Shown here: positions 1 to 8,083 of the stretch, one piece after another
Numbering within the stretch: position 1 is the first letter of the stretch
Layout of the letters: each line of letters starts with the position of its first letter
From: Actinoallomurus sp963850195
Lineage (GTDB): Bacteria; Actinomycetota; Actinomycetes; Streptosporangiales; Streptosporangiaceae
Direction: 5' to 3'
DNA length: 64,000 nucleotides
Assembly: GCA_963850195.1 (NCBI GenBank)
Contig: CAWKKD010000001.1
Coordinates: 323,743 to 387,742, forward strand
Notes under the pieces: model-generated
Told to the model about the DNA's origin: nothing
Database searches by the model: none
The model's input: the letters and a program-made list of their open reading frames with translations, nothing else
Translations under genes and position numbers: made by a program

Positions 1-346
1 TGCTCTCCGCCGCGAGGCGCACCAGGTCGGCGCTCTCGTCCGGCAGCTCGGCCTGTGCGTCGTTCCAGGGCTTCAGGAACGCGTCATCGCCGGAGATCAC
101 GTAGCCGCGCACGCTGCTCTCGAGGTCGTTCACCAGCCGCTCCAGGCGGTTCGCCGACCCCACGACCGCCTCGGACTGGCTGGAGACCTTCGCCGCGTCG
201 CGAAGATCGACGATCACTGAGAAGAGCAGCGCGTAGGCGGCGACCGTGAGCAGCGCGACGAGGCCGCCCATGAGAACGATGCGGCGCGTCAGCCCCCGCA
301 GCGCACCGAATACCGATCGCGGGCGTCCCGGCACCCCTGCCCCCAT
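1..346 (-). CDS. Sensor kinase N-terminus, CHASE3-type (partial, runs off left edge)
   Basis: Only the first 115 codons lie in the window. The protein starts with a basic stretch, then a membrane segment (about residues 25-45, rich in L, V and A). An extracytoplasmic helical region with ANRLERLVNDLESSVRGYVI follows, the pattern of a CHASE3 sensing domain as found in actinobacterial histidine kinases and adenylate/diguanylate cyclases. The ATG at 346 has a G-rich ribosome site (GGGGGG) seven bases upstream. The catalytic part is outside the window, so kinase versus cyclase is inferred. The overlapping frame starting at 395 is a shadow. Confidence 0.7.
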   Translation of the reverse strand, partial: MGAGVPGRPRSVFGALRGLTRRIVLMGGLVALLTVAAYALLFSVIVDLRDAAKVSSQSEAVVGSANRLERLVNDLESSVRGYVISGDDAFLKPWNDAQAELPDESADLVRLAAES

Positions 347-462
347 GGCTCATCCCCCCGGACTTGCCCATGATCGTGTGGCCAAACAACCACATGTACG
401 ACTGTACGGCGCCCGGACATGCCTTCTGACCTGCACTGACCTGATCTTTGGGGAGGATCTCC

Positions 463-1611
463 TCAGCGGTCGTGGGCCTCGTCCGGTGCGCCGCCCATCA
501 TCGTGAGCATCGGGATGCCGCCGGTACGCGCGAACCGGATGAGCAGCAGGGCAGTCAGGAGGATGAAGACGATGTTGAGCCAGGTGGTGTAGTTCCAGGC
601 GATGTGCGCCGACATGGCCACCGCGCGCCGGGTGTGCGGCGTCAGACCGGCCACTCCGAAGATCAGCTCGACGGCGTACCCGGCGACGACCATGGCGACG
701 TAGAACATCGCAGTGATGGCCAGCGCGACCCGCAGGCCGTAGTACTTCCGGTAGATGTTGATGATCGGGAGGATGATCAGGTCGCCGAAGATGAAGGCGA
801 TCACGCCGCCGAAGCTGATCCCGCCGTTCCACAGCACGGCCGCGAGCGGCACGTTGCCGATCGAGCAGACGAAGCTCACCACGGCCACGAGCGGCCCGAC
901 GATCGGGCCCCAGAGCGCGGCGGCGACCGGGTGGCCCGTCAGGAAGAACCCCTGCCAGAACTCCTCGGGCACCCACGCCGCGACCGCCCCCGCGATCAGC
1001 AGGCCGATGACCAGGTCTTTGAGGATGGCCGCCCATTCCATGACGAAAACGTGGGAGATCGCGGTCAGTGCCTCGCCGGAGAACAGCCGGCGCCGGAACG
1101 ACCCCTCGCGCTGGACGGACATGTCCATCGCGGCGTGGCCCTCCATCGACCCGGCGATGCCGCGCTCGGCGTTCTCGCGCGCGTCCCGCAGCAGCCGCTC
1201 CCGCATGAACAGCCGGAACAGCGCCGCGATCGCGACGATCATGATCGGGCCGCCGACGAACTCGGCGACCGTGAACCGCCAGCCCATGAGCAGCGCCAGG
1301 ATGATGCCGAGCTCGATCACGAGGTTGGTCGAGGCGATCTCGAACGCCATCGCCGCGGTCAGGCTCGCGCCCTTGCGGAACAGCGAGCGCGCCAGCGCCA
1401 CCGCGGCGTACGAGCACGACGACGAGGCGATGCCCAGCCCGGTCGCGATCGAGAGCGTCTTCGGCCGATCATCCCCCAGCAGCCGCACGATCGTGGACCT
1501 GCGGACGACGGCCTGCACGACCGCCGACAGCGTGAACCCCAGAATCAGCGCCCAGAGGATCTCCCAGGTCATCGACCCGGAGATCGCCAGCGCATGCCCG
1601 ATCGCGCCCAT
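463..1611 (-). CDS. ArsP-type permease (PF03773 family)
   Basis: A 382-residue integral membrane protein with about eight to ten hydrophobic segments split by a charged cytoplasmic loop near residues 140-180. Two conserved small-residue/cysteine motifs, GIASSSCSYAAVALARSLFR near residue 60 and SFVCSIGNVPLAAVLWNG near residue 245, are the family signature of ArsP/YraQ permeases. Some members export trivalent organoarsenicals; the substrate of most actinobacterial members is unknown, so I do not assign one. The gene stands alone: no ars regulator or reductase is adjacent, and metE follows on the same strand 40 bp upstream of its start. The ATG at 1611 is preceded by AAAGGGACGGGC, a reasonable ribosome site. 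Confidence 0.8.
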   Translation of the reverse strand: MGAIGHALAISGSMTWEILWALILGFTLSAVVQAVVRRSTIVRLLGDDRPKTLSIATGLGIASSSCSYAAVALARSLFRKGASLTAAMAFEIASTNLVIELGIILALLMGWRFTVAEFVGGPIMIVAIAALFRLFMRERLLRDARENAERGIAGSMEGHAAMDMSVQREGSFRRRLFSGEALTAISHVFVMEWAAILKDLVIGLLIAGAVAAWVPEEFWQGFFLTGHPVAAALWGPIVGPLVAVVSFVCSIGNVPLAAVLWNGGISFGGVIAFIFGDLIILPIINIYRKYYGLRVALAITAMFYVAMVVAGYAVELIFGVAGLTPHTRRAVAMSAHIAWNYTTWLNIVFILLTALLLIRFARTGGIPMLTMMGGAPDEAHDR

Positions 1612-1650
1612 GCCCGTCCCTTTCCTGCCGGTGCCCTCCCTGAAACGGCC

Positions 1651-3867
1651 CTACAGCGTTTCGCGGACGCGGCGGGCGGCGGCGGTCATGTTGCGCAGGG
1701 CGGGTTCGATCTCGGAGTAGCTGCGGGTCTTCAGCCCGCAGTCGGGGTTGACCCAGAGGTGGCGCGGGTCGACGGCCGCGGCGGCGCGGCGCAGGGAGCG
1801 TTCCATCTCCTGGACGGTGGGCACGCGCGCGGAGTGGCTGTCGTACACGCCCGGCCCGATGTCGCGCAGGTAGCCGGCCCGTGCGAGGTCGGTGAGCAGC
1901 TCCATGCGGGAGCGGGCCGCCTCGACGCTGGTCACGTCGGCGTCCAGCTCACCGATCGCGTCGATGATCTCGCCGAACTCCGCGTAACACATGTGCGTGT
2001 GGATCTGGGTGGAGGCGGCGGCGCCCGAGGTGGCGAACCGGAACGCCGCGACCGCCCAGTCGAGGTACGCGCGGCGGTCGGCGCGGCGTGACGGCAGGAG
2101 TTCGCGGAGCGCCGGCTCGTCGACCTGGATGACGCGGATGCCGGACGCCTCGAGGTCGTGGATCTCGTCGCGCAACGCGAGGGCGACCTGCCGGACGGTG
2201 TCGCAGAGGTGCTGGTCGGTACGGACGAAGGACCAGGCGAGCATCGTGACCGGGCCGGTGAGCATGCCCTTGACCGGCTTGGTCGTACGGGACTGGGCGT
2301 AGGTGGTCCACTGGACGGTGATCGGCTCGGGCCGTGAGACGTCGCCGTGGACGATCGGCGGCCGTACGTAGCGGCTGCCGTAGGACTGCACCCAGCCGTG
2401 CTCGGTGGTCGCGAAGCCGTCCAGGCACTCGGCGAAGTACTCGACCATGTCGTTGCGCTCGGGTTCGCCGTGCACGAGGACGTCCAGGCCGATGTCCTCC
2501 TGGAGGGCGATCACCCAGTCGATCTCGGCGCACATCGCGGAGTGGTACGCGATGTCGTCGATGCGTCCCGCCCGGTGATCGGCGCGGGCCTTCCGCAACG
2601 AGGAGGTCTGCGGGAACGAGCCGATCGTCGTCGTCGGCAGGACCGGCAGGCCGGCCTGTGCCGCGCGCCGCGACGCCAGGTCGCATCGCGGCGCGCCCGT
2701 GCCGAGCGCGTCCACCCGCGCGCGTACCCGCTCGTCGACCGGGGCGTCCGCGGGCGCCGGCGGATCACCGATGGCGTCGCGGCCCTCCCGCAGCGCCCGG
2801 CCGAGCAGGACGACCTCGGCGACCTTCTGGCGCGCGAAGGCGAGCCGGTCGCGCAGCTCCGCGTCGAGGGAGGTCTCCACGGACAGGTCCAGCGGGACGT
2901 GCAGCAGCGAGCACGAGGTGCTCACGACGACCTCGGCGGCCAGCCCGGCCAGCGACGCGCACGTCGACAACGCGGCCGGCAGGTCGGTACGCCAGACGTT
3001 GCGGCCGTCGACGACCCCGGCGACCAGGGTCTTGTCGCCGATGCCGCCGATCGCGGCCAGGGCCTCACGGTTGCCGGGCCCGGCCACGAAGTCCATGGCC
3101 AGCGCCTCGACCGGGACGTCGGCCAGCACCGGCAGCGCCTCATCGAGACCCCCGAAGTAGGTGGCCACCATCAGGCGCGGGCGCCGGGTGAGGCGGCCGA
3201 GCCGTTCGTACGCGTGGCGCAGCGCGGTGAGCTCGGCGGGCGTACGGTCGCCGGTCAGCACCGGCTCGTCGAGCTGTACCCAGCTCGCGCCCCCACGCAT
3301 GAGCCGGCTCAGCAGCTCGGCGTACCCGTCCAGCAGCGGGTCCAGCAGATCGAGCGGCGCGAAGCCGGGCCGGTCCGGCTTGGACAGCAGCAGGAACGAC
3401 AGCGGGCCGAGCAGCACCGGCCGGGTCTCGATCCCCAGCGACCTGGCCTCGCGGTACTCCTCGAAGGGCTTGTCCCCGGCCAGGTGCGGGCGCGTGCCGG
3501 GCCCGAGCTCGGGGACGAGGTAGTGGTAGTTCGTGTCGAACCACTTGGTCATCTCCAGTGGCGGCACGCCCTCGGCGCCACGCGCCATCGCGAAGTACGC
3601 CTCGCGCTCGGACAGCCCGGCGAACCGGTCGGGTACGACGCCGAACAGCATCGCGGTGTCCAGCACGTGGTCATAGAGGGAGAAGGTGTTGGACGGGATC
3701 GAGCCCAGCCCGGCGCCCTTGAGCGTCCGCCAGGTCCGGCGGCGCAGCGCGGTCGCGACGCGGTCGAGCTCGTCGTCGTCGGCGGTGCCGGCCCAGTACG
3801 CCTCGGTGGCCCGCTTGAGTTCCCGGTTCACGCCGATCCGCGGGTAGCCAAGCACGGTCGTGTTCAT
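1651..3867 (-). CDS. metE: Cobalamin-independent methionine synthase MetE
   Basis: 5-Methyltetrahydropteroyltriglutamate-homocysteine methyltransferase, the last step of methionine synthesis, cytosolic and zinc-dependent. The 738-residue length is usual for the family. The N-terminus has the standard TTVLGYPRIGVNRELKRATE block. The C-terminal barrel carries the zinc ligands H625 and C627 (THMCYAEF), E649 (SVEAAR) and C710 (NPDCGLKTR). I chose the ATG at 3867 because it begins the conserved N-terminus and is preceded by GAGGAGAGTCGCC. The longer open frame to 4623 merely reads through the riboswitch leader. The cobalamin riboswitch upstream implies repression when vitamin B12 is available and MetH can work. 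Confidence 0.97.
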   Translation of the reverse strand: MNTTVLGYPRIGVNRELKRATEAYWAGTADDDELDRVATALRRRTWRTLKGAGLGSIPSNTFSLYDHVLDTAMLFGVVPDRFAGLSEREAYFAMARGAEGVPPLEMTKWFDTNYHYLVPELGPGTRPHLAGDKPFEEYREARSLGIETRPVLLGPLSFLLLSKPDRPGFAPLDLLDPLLDGYAELLSRLMRGGASWVQLDEPVLTGDRTPAELTALRHAYERLGRLTRRPRLMVATYFGGLDEALPVLADVPVEALAMDFVAGPGNREALAAIGGIGDKTLVAGVVDGRNVWRTDLPAALSTCASLAGLAAEVVVSTSCSLLHVPLDLSVETSLDAELRDRLAFARQKVAEVVLLGRALREGRDAIGDPPAPADAPVDERVRARVDALGTGAPRCDLASRRAAQAGLPVLPTTTIGSFPQTSSLRKARADHRAGRIDDIAYHSAMCAEIDWVIALQEDIGLDVLVHGEPERNDMVEYFAECLDGFATTEHGWVQSYGSRYVRPPIVHGDVSRPEPITVQWTTYAQSRTTKPVKGMLTGPVTMLAWSFVRTDQHLCDTVRQVALALRDEIHDLEASGIRVIQVDEPALRELLPSRRADRRAYLDWAVAAFRFATSGAAASTQIHTHMCYAEFGEIIDAIGELDADVTSVEAARSRMELLTDLARAGYLRDIGPGVYDSHSARVPTVQEMERSLRRAAAAVDPRHLWVNPDCGLKTRSYSEIEPALRNMTAAARRVRETL

Positions 3868-3924
3868 GGCGACTCTCCTCGCGCGGCCGCGCCACGGACC
3901 ACCGCACGCCGGGCGGCGTGCGGG

Positions 3925-4090
3925 CGGAGGCAGGTCTTCGGACTCGCGGGCGCATCGCCTGTGCCTACTGACCGTCGCTTCCCAGGCCGGGGGGCCCAGT
4001 GCGTCTGACGGCGGTCGTTCCCACTCACCGCTGCGGGGCAGTCCCGGACTCACACCGGGTTCCCTCTTACGACACCCGGCCCCGAAGGGC
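3925..4090 (-). promoter_or_regulatory. Cobalamin (B12) riboswitch controlling metE
   Basis: Read on the minus strand, the leader has the AdoCbl riboswitch core in the right order: AGAGGGAACCCGGTGTGAGT, then CCGGGACTGCCCCGCAGCGG with TGA (B12-box equivalent), a long peripheral arm, and the closing AGTCCGAAGACCTGCC near 3930. A GC hairpin (CACCCGGCC/GGCCGGGTG, about 4073-4095) lies at its 5' end. The distance to the metE start (about 60 bases) leaves room for an expression platform that hides the ribosome site. Pairing a B12 riboswitch with the B12-independent methionine synthase is known in actinobacteria. Boundaries are by eye. Confidence 0.9.
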
Positions 4091-4160
4091 CGGGTGAACC
4101 ATCCGCGACGGTGAGTATAGACAGCGGCCGTCGTGGCGAAGATCGTTTTCGCGGGCTCGC

Positions 4161-5402
4161 TCAGCCGGCCGTGGACAACTCCGGTACGGCGACCGCGGGC
4201 TCCTCGGCACCGGCCGCCACGCGCCGGCGGTTCCAGGGCACCGCCACGACGAGGCACGCGATGACGACGATCGAGCTGCGGGACCACCACTCGTGGTTGT
4301 GCCACCAGCCGACGTCGTCGAAGCGGGTCAGGTAGATGTACCCGAGCCCGGCCCACAGGGACGCGACCGCCATGGCCGTCCGGCTGAACCTCGTGGGCCG
4401 CGCGACGAGGAACGGCACGACCCACAGCAGGTACTGCGCGCCCATGCGCGGCGTGACGATCAAGAACGCCAGCAGGATCGCGGAGGTCATGTCGACCTTG
4501 TCGGCGCGCCGCCACACCCACATCACAGCCAGGAGCGTGCTGTACAGCACGATCTGCCCGATTCCGGCGGCGGTCGGGGCCAGCGCCCAGTCGCCACCGG
4601 TCATCCACGAGGTCCAGCCCCACTCGCCGACGATGGGCCGTACGCCGCCGAGGTAGCGGGCGGCGTTCAGCAGGCCCGACCAGGGCACGGAGACGACCAG
4701 CGGCATCGTCGCGAGGAAGAGCAGCGGGATCGCACCGGCGGTGACGAGGCCGTTGATGCGCTCACGCCAGTTCGGCAGCATCGCCAGCAGGGCGGGCAGC
4801 ATGATGATCGGCCAGGTCCCGGCCGAGAGGGCGAACCCGAACAGCGCACCCGCCCAGCCTCCGCGCCCGGAGCGGGCCGCCAGGTAGGCCGCGGTGAGGA
4901 ACATCAGCGCCACCGGCTCGATCTGCCCGTGGATCACGGCGACCATCAGCGCGATCGGGCTGCAGGCGTACGCGAACCGCGCCGCCGCGGCGTTCTTGCC
5001 GCCGGCCAGCCTGCCGACCAGCGGGATCAGGGCGATGTCCGCGGCCACGGTGACCAGCCGTCCGGCGATCTCCCAGGGGAGCCCGGCCCGCAACCCCAGG
5101 GCGTACAGGTAGGGGATCATCGGCAGGAAGTGCCACGACCCCTTGGTGGCCAGCACGGGGTCCTGATGCGCCAGGATCGCCTGCCCCGCCGGTCTGAAGC
5201 CGTACATGAAGTCGACGGGCTGCCAGGAGTCCGCGGCGGCGCTGAAGAACAGCACCAGCCGCAGCCCGACGCCGACGGCGAGGGCGACGCGCAGCGACGG
5301 CCGCCAGCCCCGCCAGTACGCGATGGCGGAAAGGACGAGTCCGGCGATCAGCACGGATGCGGTGAATATCGGGTGGTCCATCGTCCGACAAAACTGCCAC
5401 AT
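4161..5402 (-). CDS. Polytopic membrane protein, GT87/DUF2029-like glycosyltransferase candidate
   Basis: A roughly 410-residue protein with about ten hydrophobic helices. Features typical of GT-C mannosyltransferase-like proteins (GT87/DUF2029) are an early luminal segment with AADSWQPVDFMYGF, the run VIHGQIEPVALMFLTAAYLA around the middle, and RMGAQYLLWVVPFLVARPTR near the C-terminus. Such enzymes use polyprenyl-phosphate sugars at the membrane; donor and acceptor here are unknown. The start is uncertain: GTG 5438, ATG 5402 and ATG 5381 are all in frame before the first membrane helix and none has a convincing ribosome site. It is divergent from the acyltransferase gene at 5569. Confidence 0.65.
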   Translation of the reverse strand: MWQFCRTMDHPIFTASVLIAGLVLSAIAYWRGWRPSLRVALAVGVGLRLVLFFSAAADSWQPVDFMYGFRPAGQAILAHQDPVLATKGSWHFLPMIPYLYALGLRAGLPWEIAGRLVTVAADIALIPLVGRLAGGKNAAAARFAYACSPIALMVAVIHGQIEPVALMFLTAAYLAARSGRGGWAGALFGFALSAGTWPIIMLPALLAMLPNWRERINGLVTAGAIPLLFLATMPLVVSVPWSGLLNAARYLGGVRPIVGEWGWTSWMTGGDWALAPTAAGIGQIVLYSTLLAVMWVWRRADKVDMTSAILLAFLIVTPRMGAQYLLWVVPFLVARPTRFSRTAMAVASLWAGLGYIYLTRFDDVGWWHNHEWWSRSSIVVIACLVVAVPWNRRRVAAGAEEPAVAVPELSTAG

Positions 5403-5568
5403 GTCGGAGACCGGTCCGGCAGGGTTCGGTGGACTCACAGGTAGCTCTCAGCTTGCCCTCGGGCTCCGGAGGGTGTCGGAATGCCCCATCCGACGCCGGG
5501 TATGGACCCGTCACCCCCCTCTGGCCGGTGTCCGTGGTTCCGGAAGGTTGACGGGTTAGGCACAATTC

Positions 5569-6831
5569 ATGCTCATGCGGCCCAACATGTCCGAGCGCAC
5601 GCCGGTTTCAACCCGGTTGGCCTGGCTCGACCTGCTGCGGGGGATCGCGGCGATGGTGGTGGCTTTACACCACGCGACGTATTACTTCACACCGAACGCG
5701 CGGGCGAAGATGGGTGACTGGTTCGACCCCGGTCTGTACGGCGTTCTGGTGTTCTTCCTGGTCAGCGGATATATCGTGCCGGCCTCGCTGGAGAGGCACG
5801 GCCACGTGCGCCGCTTCTGGATCAGCAGGCTGCTCCGCATCCACCCGCTGTTGATCGTGGCGTGCGGGGTGACCCTTCTGCCGTTCCTGATGGGCGTGCG
5901 CGGGCTGCGTGCCGGACTGGCGGAGTACGACCCGGTGACCGCCGTGGTGGCGCATCTGACGATGTTGCAGGACGTTCTGGCGGTGCCGAACGCCATCAAC
6001 GTGCTGTGGACGCTCTCCTACGAGATGGTCTTCTACCTGCTCGTCGTCGCCCTGTTCGTCACCGGGCTGCACCTGAGGTCCGCGTCGATCGCGGTCCTGC
6101 TGGCCTCGGCGGCCCTGGTCGTCGGGGGCGTGCTGCCGATGGCGATGCTGTCCCGTACGGTCGGCGTCTCGTGGACGGTGACGCTGACCGCGCTGCTGCT
6201 CGCCGCCGCGATCACCGGATCCGTCTCCGGCCGCCCGGCGGTACGCGTGGCGGGCGGCCTCACCGGCGGCGTCCTGGCGATCACCCTGGTCTGCCTGAAC
6301 GGCCGCGTCGGGCCGTGGGAAGGCCTGGCGATCCTCTCCGTGATGTTCACCGGCACCGCCCTCTACCGCGCCGAGCGTGGCCAGATCACCCGTCGGTCGG
6401 CGGCACTGGCCTGCGGCCTGGTCCTGACCGGCGTCACCGTGGCGGGGATCTGGCACGCGCGGCTCGGCATGTCCCCGGACCAGGCGAAGTCCTTCCAGGT
6501 GTACTGGCCGGGCTCGATCCTGCTGGCCGCCGTCACCTTCACCCTGGGCTGGGCCGTGCGCCACCGCCGGATCCCGCGCTGGCTGAGCGGCCTGGGCGCG
6601 ATCAGCTTCTCGCTCTACCTGCTGCACCCGGTGCTGCTGATGATCTCCGACCAGCTCGGAGGCACGCCGGACGGCGACGACGTCGGCAGGCTCGCGCTCT
6701 TCATCCTCGTCCTGATCGTGGTGAGCACCCTGACCCACCGCTACATCGAGCTCCCGTGCCAGCGCCTCGGCCGCCGCATGGCCGGCCGGTCCGCGCCGGC
6801 TCCCGAGCCGGTCCCCGTCCCGGTCGGCTGA
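5569..6831 (+). CDS. Acyltransferase-3 family membrane protein (OafA-like)
   Basis: A 420-residue membrane protein. The N-terminus has the family signature RLAWLDLLRGIAAMVVALHH, with the paired histidines expected in the active site, followed by an R-x-x-R type motif in RRFWISRLLRIHPLL. About ten transmembrane helices follow and a short proline-rich cytoplasmic tail ends the protein. Members O-acylate surface sugars or other envelope or antibiotic substrates; nothing nearby fixes the acceptor. The adjacent divergent glycosyltransferase-like gene suggests an envelope glycan. Its stop codon lies inside a 29-bp palindrome shared with the convergent gene at 6839. Confidence 0.85.
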   Translation: MLMRPNMSERTPVSTRLAWLDLLRGIAAMVVALHHATYYFTPNARAKMGDWFDPGLYGVLVFFLVSGYIVPASLERHGHVRRFWISRLLRIHPLLIVACGVTLLPFLMGVRGLRAGLAEYDPVTAVVAHLTMLQDVLAVPNAINVLWTLSYEMVFYLLVVALFVTGLHLRSASIAVLLASAALVVGGVLPMAMLSRTVGVSWTVTLTALLLAAAITGSVSGRPAVRVAGGLTGGVLAITLVCLNGRVGPWEGLAILSVMFTGTALYRAERGQITRRSAALACGLVLTGVTVAGIWHARLGMSPDQAKSFQVYWPGSILLAAVTFTLGWAVRHRRIPRWLSGLGAISFSLYLLHPVLLMISDQLGGTPDGDDVGRLALFILVLIVVSTLTHRYIELPCQRLGRRMAGRSAPAPEPVPVPVG

Positions 6832-6849
6832 GCCGGGCTCAGCCGACCG
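6821..6849. terminator. Perfect palindrome spanning both convergent stop codons
   Basis: CGGTCGGCTGAGCC (6821-6834) and GGCTCAGCCGACCG (6836-6849) are exact reverse complements around a single G. The palindrome contains the TGA of the acyltransferase gene and the TGA of the convergent oxidoreductase gene, so both proteins end in Val-Gly. It would form a stable hairpin in either transcript, but there is no T-run, so a bidirectional terminator is an inference. Confidence 0.6.
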
Positions 6850-8083
6850 TGATGCGCACGGGCGGCCCGCCGGGGTCGACGCGAGGCAGCCACGAGCCGT
6901 CCAGCGTCGTGGTGCGCCCCGCGACCAGGCGCGGGACCCGGCGCCGCCAGAGCGTACGGCCGCCCTGGGCGACCGTCACACGCGGCAGGGTCGCGGAGAC
7001 GCGCGAGCGCAGGGCGAACCGTCCGCGCGGCGGCAGGTCCACGTTGGAGCGCAGCCGCCCGGGGAACACCCAGGCCAGCGCGTCGTCCACCTCGATGCGT
7101 ACGCCGGAGTCCAGCACGTCGGCGGTGAGCCCGCGCAGCCGTCGTGCGATCGCCTCACCCGCATGCCGCCCGCCGAGCGCGGCGATGTCGGCGGTCTCGA
7201 CCGGATGGCACAGGTTGCCGGCCGCGTACACGCCCGGCACCGTGGTCGCCCCGGACGCGTCCACGAGCGGCCCGCGCGTCTCCGGCGCGAGCTCGGCGCC
7301 ACGGGCGCGTACGAGCTCGTGGTCGGGGATCCAGTCGCCGGTGAAGACGATCGTGTCGCAGGGCACGGCCGTACGGCGGCCGTCGCGCTCCAGCACCACC
7401 TCGGACAGGCGCGGACGGCCGCGCAGCTCGGCGACTCTCGTGCCGGTGAGCACCGGGACGCGGAAGATCGCACGCGCGCCGAGGTGGAAGGCGGCGTAGG
7501 ACTCATGGTGGCCGGCCTCGGTGACCAGGCCGATCACGGTCACGCCCGCGTGCCGCAGCGTCATCATCGCCGAGAAGCTGACGTGCTCGGCGCCGACGAC
7601 GAGCGCCCGCGTGCCGATCGGCTGGCCGTGGAGGTGGACCGCCTGCTGGAGCTGTCCGGTCGTGTAGACGCCCTGGCCACGGTCGCCGGGTACGAGGCGG
7701 GCGGCGCGTGGCCGCTCGCGCGCGCCGGTGGCGAGCAGCACGGCGGAGGCGTGCACGGCCCGCAGCCCGTACGGGCCGGTGAGTTCCAGCCCGCCGTCCT
7801 CGGACCAGCCGGTGACCATGACCCCGGTCCGCAGCTCCACGCCCGCGGCACGTACGCGCCGCTCGTAGTGCCGCGCGTACTCCGGGCCCGGCATCACGCG
7901 GTGCAGGTCGCGCAGGCCGTAGCCGGTGTGGTGGGAGTGCCGGGGGATGCCACCGGCGGCACGCTCACGCTCGAGGACCGTGACGCGCTCGACGCCGGCG
8001 GCCCGCAGCGCGAGGGCCGCGGCCAGCCCGGCGGGCCCGGCGCCGACGATCGCCACCTCGGTCTCGACCCGGGTACGGATCAT
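6839..8083 (-). CDS. FAD/NAD(P)-binding oxidoreductase, GlpB-like partner
   Basis: A 414-residue pyridine-nucleotide-disulfide-oxidoreductase-fold protein without a redox-active CxxC pair. FAD-binding VAIVGAGPAGLAAALALR is at the N-terminus, a second dinucleotide motif TRALVVGAEHVSFSAM lies near residue 175, and the late FAD motif TVPGVYAAGNLCHPVETADI is present. It overlaps the upstream glycerol-3-phosphate dehydrogenase gene by ATGA and so is translationally coupled. In the anaerobic GlpABC enzyme and in opine/cyanide-type oxidases, a BFD-bearing dehydrogenase pairs with a second flavoprotein of this kind, so I infer a two-subunit dehydrogenase. No GlpC-like iron-sulfur subunit follows. Confidence 0.75.
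   Translation of the reverse strand: MIRTRVETEVAIVGAGPAGLAAALALRAAGVERVTVLERERAAGGIPRHSHHTGYGLRDLHRVMPGPEYARHYERRVRAAGVELRTGVMVTGWSEDGGLELTGPYGLRAVHASAVLLATGARERPRAARLVPGDRGQGVYTTGQLQQAVHLHGQPIGTRALVVGAEHVSFSAMMTLRHAGVTVIGLVTEAGHHESYAAFHLGARAIFRVPVLTGTRVAELRGRPRLSEVVLERDGRRTAVPCDTIVFTGDWIPDHELVRARGAELAPETRGPLVDASGATTVPGVYAAGNLCHPVETADIAALGGRHAGEAIARRLRGLTADVLDSGVRIEVDDALAWVFPGRLRSNVDLPPRGRFALRSRVSATLPRVTVAQGGRTLWRRRVPRLVAGRTTTLDGSWLPRVDPGGPPVRITVG

Noticed and set aside
448..2091. Long plus-strand open frames opposite ArsP and metE
   Set aside because: They are antisense to well-supported genes, consist of Arg/Asp/Gln-rich low-complexity sequence and arise from high third-position GC.
3868..4623. 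N-terminal extension of metE in the same frame
   Set aside because: The extension runs through the cobalamin riboswitch and part of the next gene; the conserved MetE N-terminus starts at 3867.
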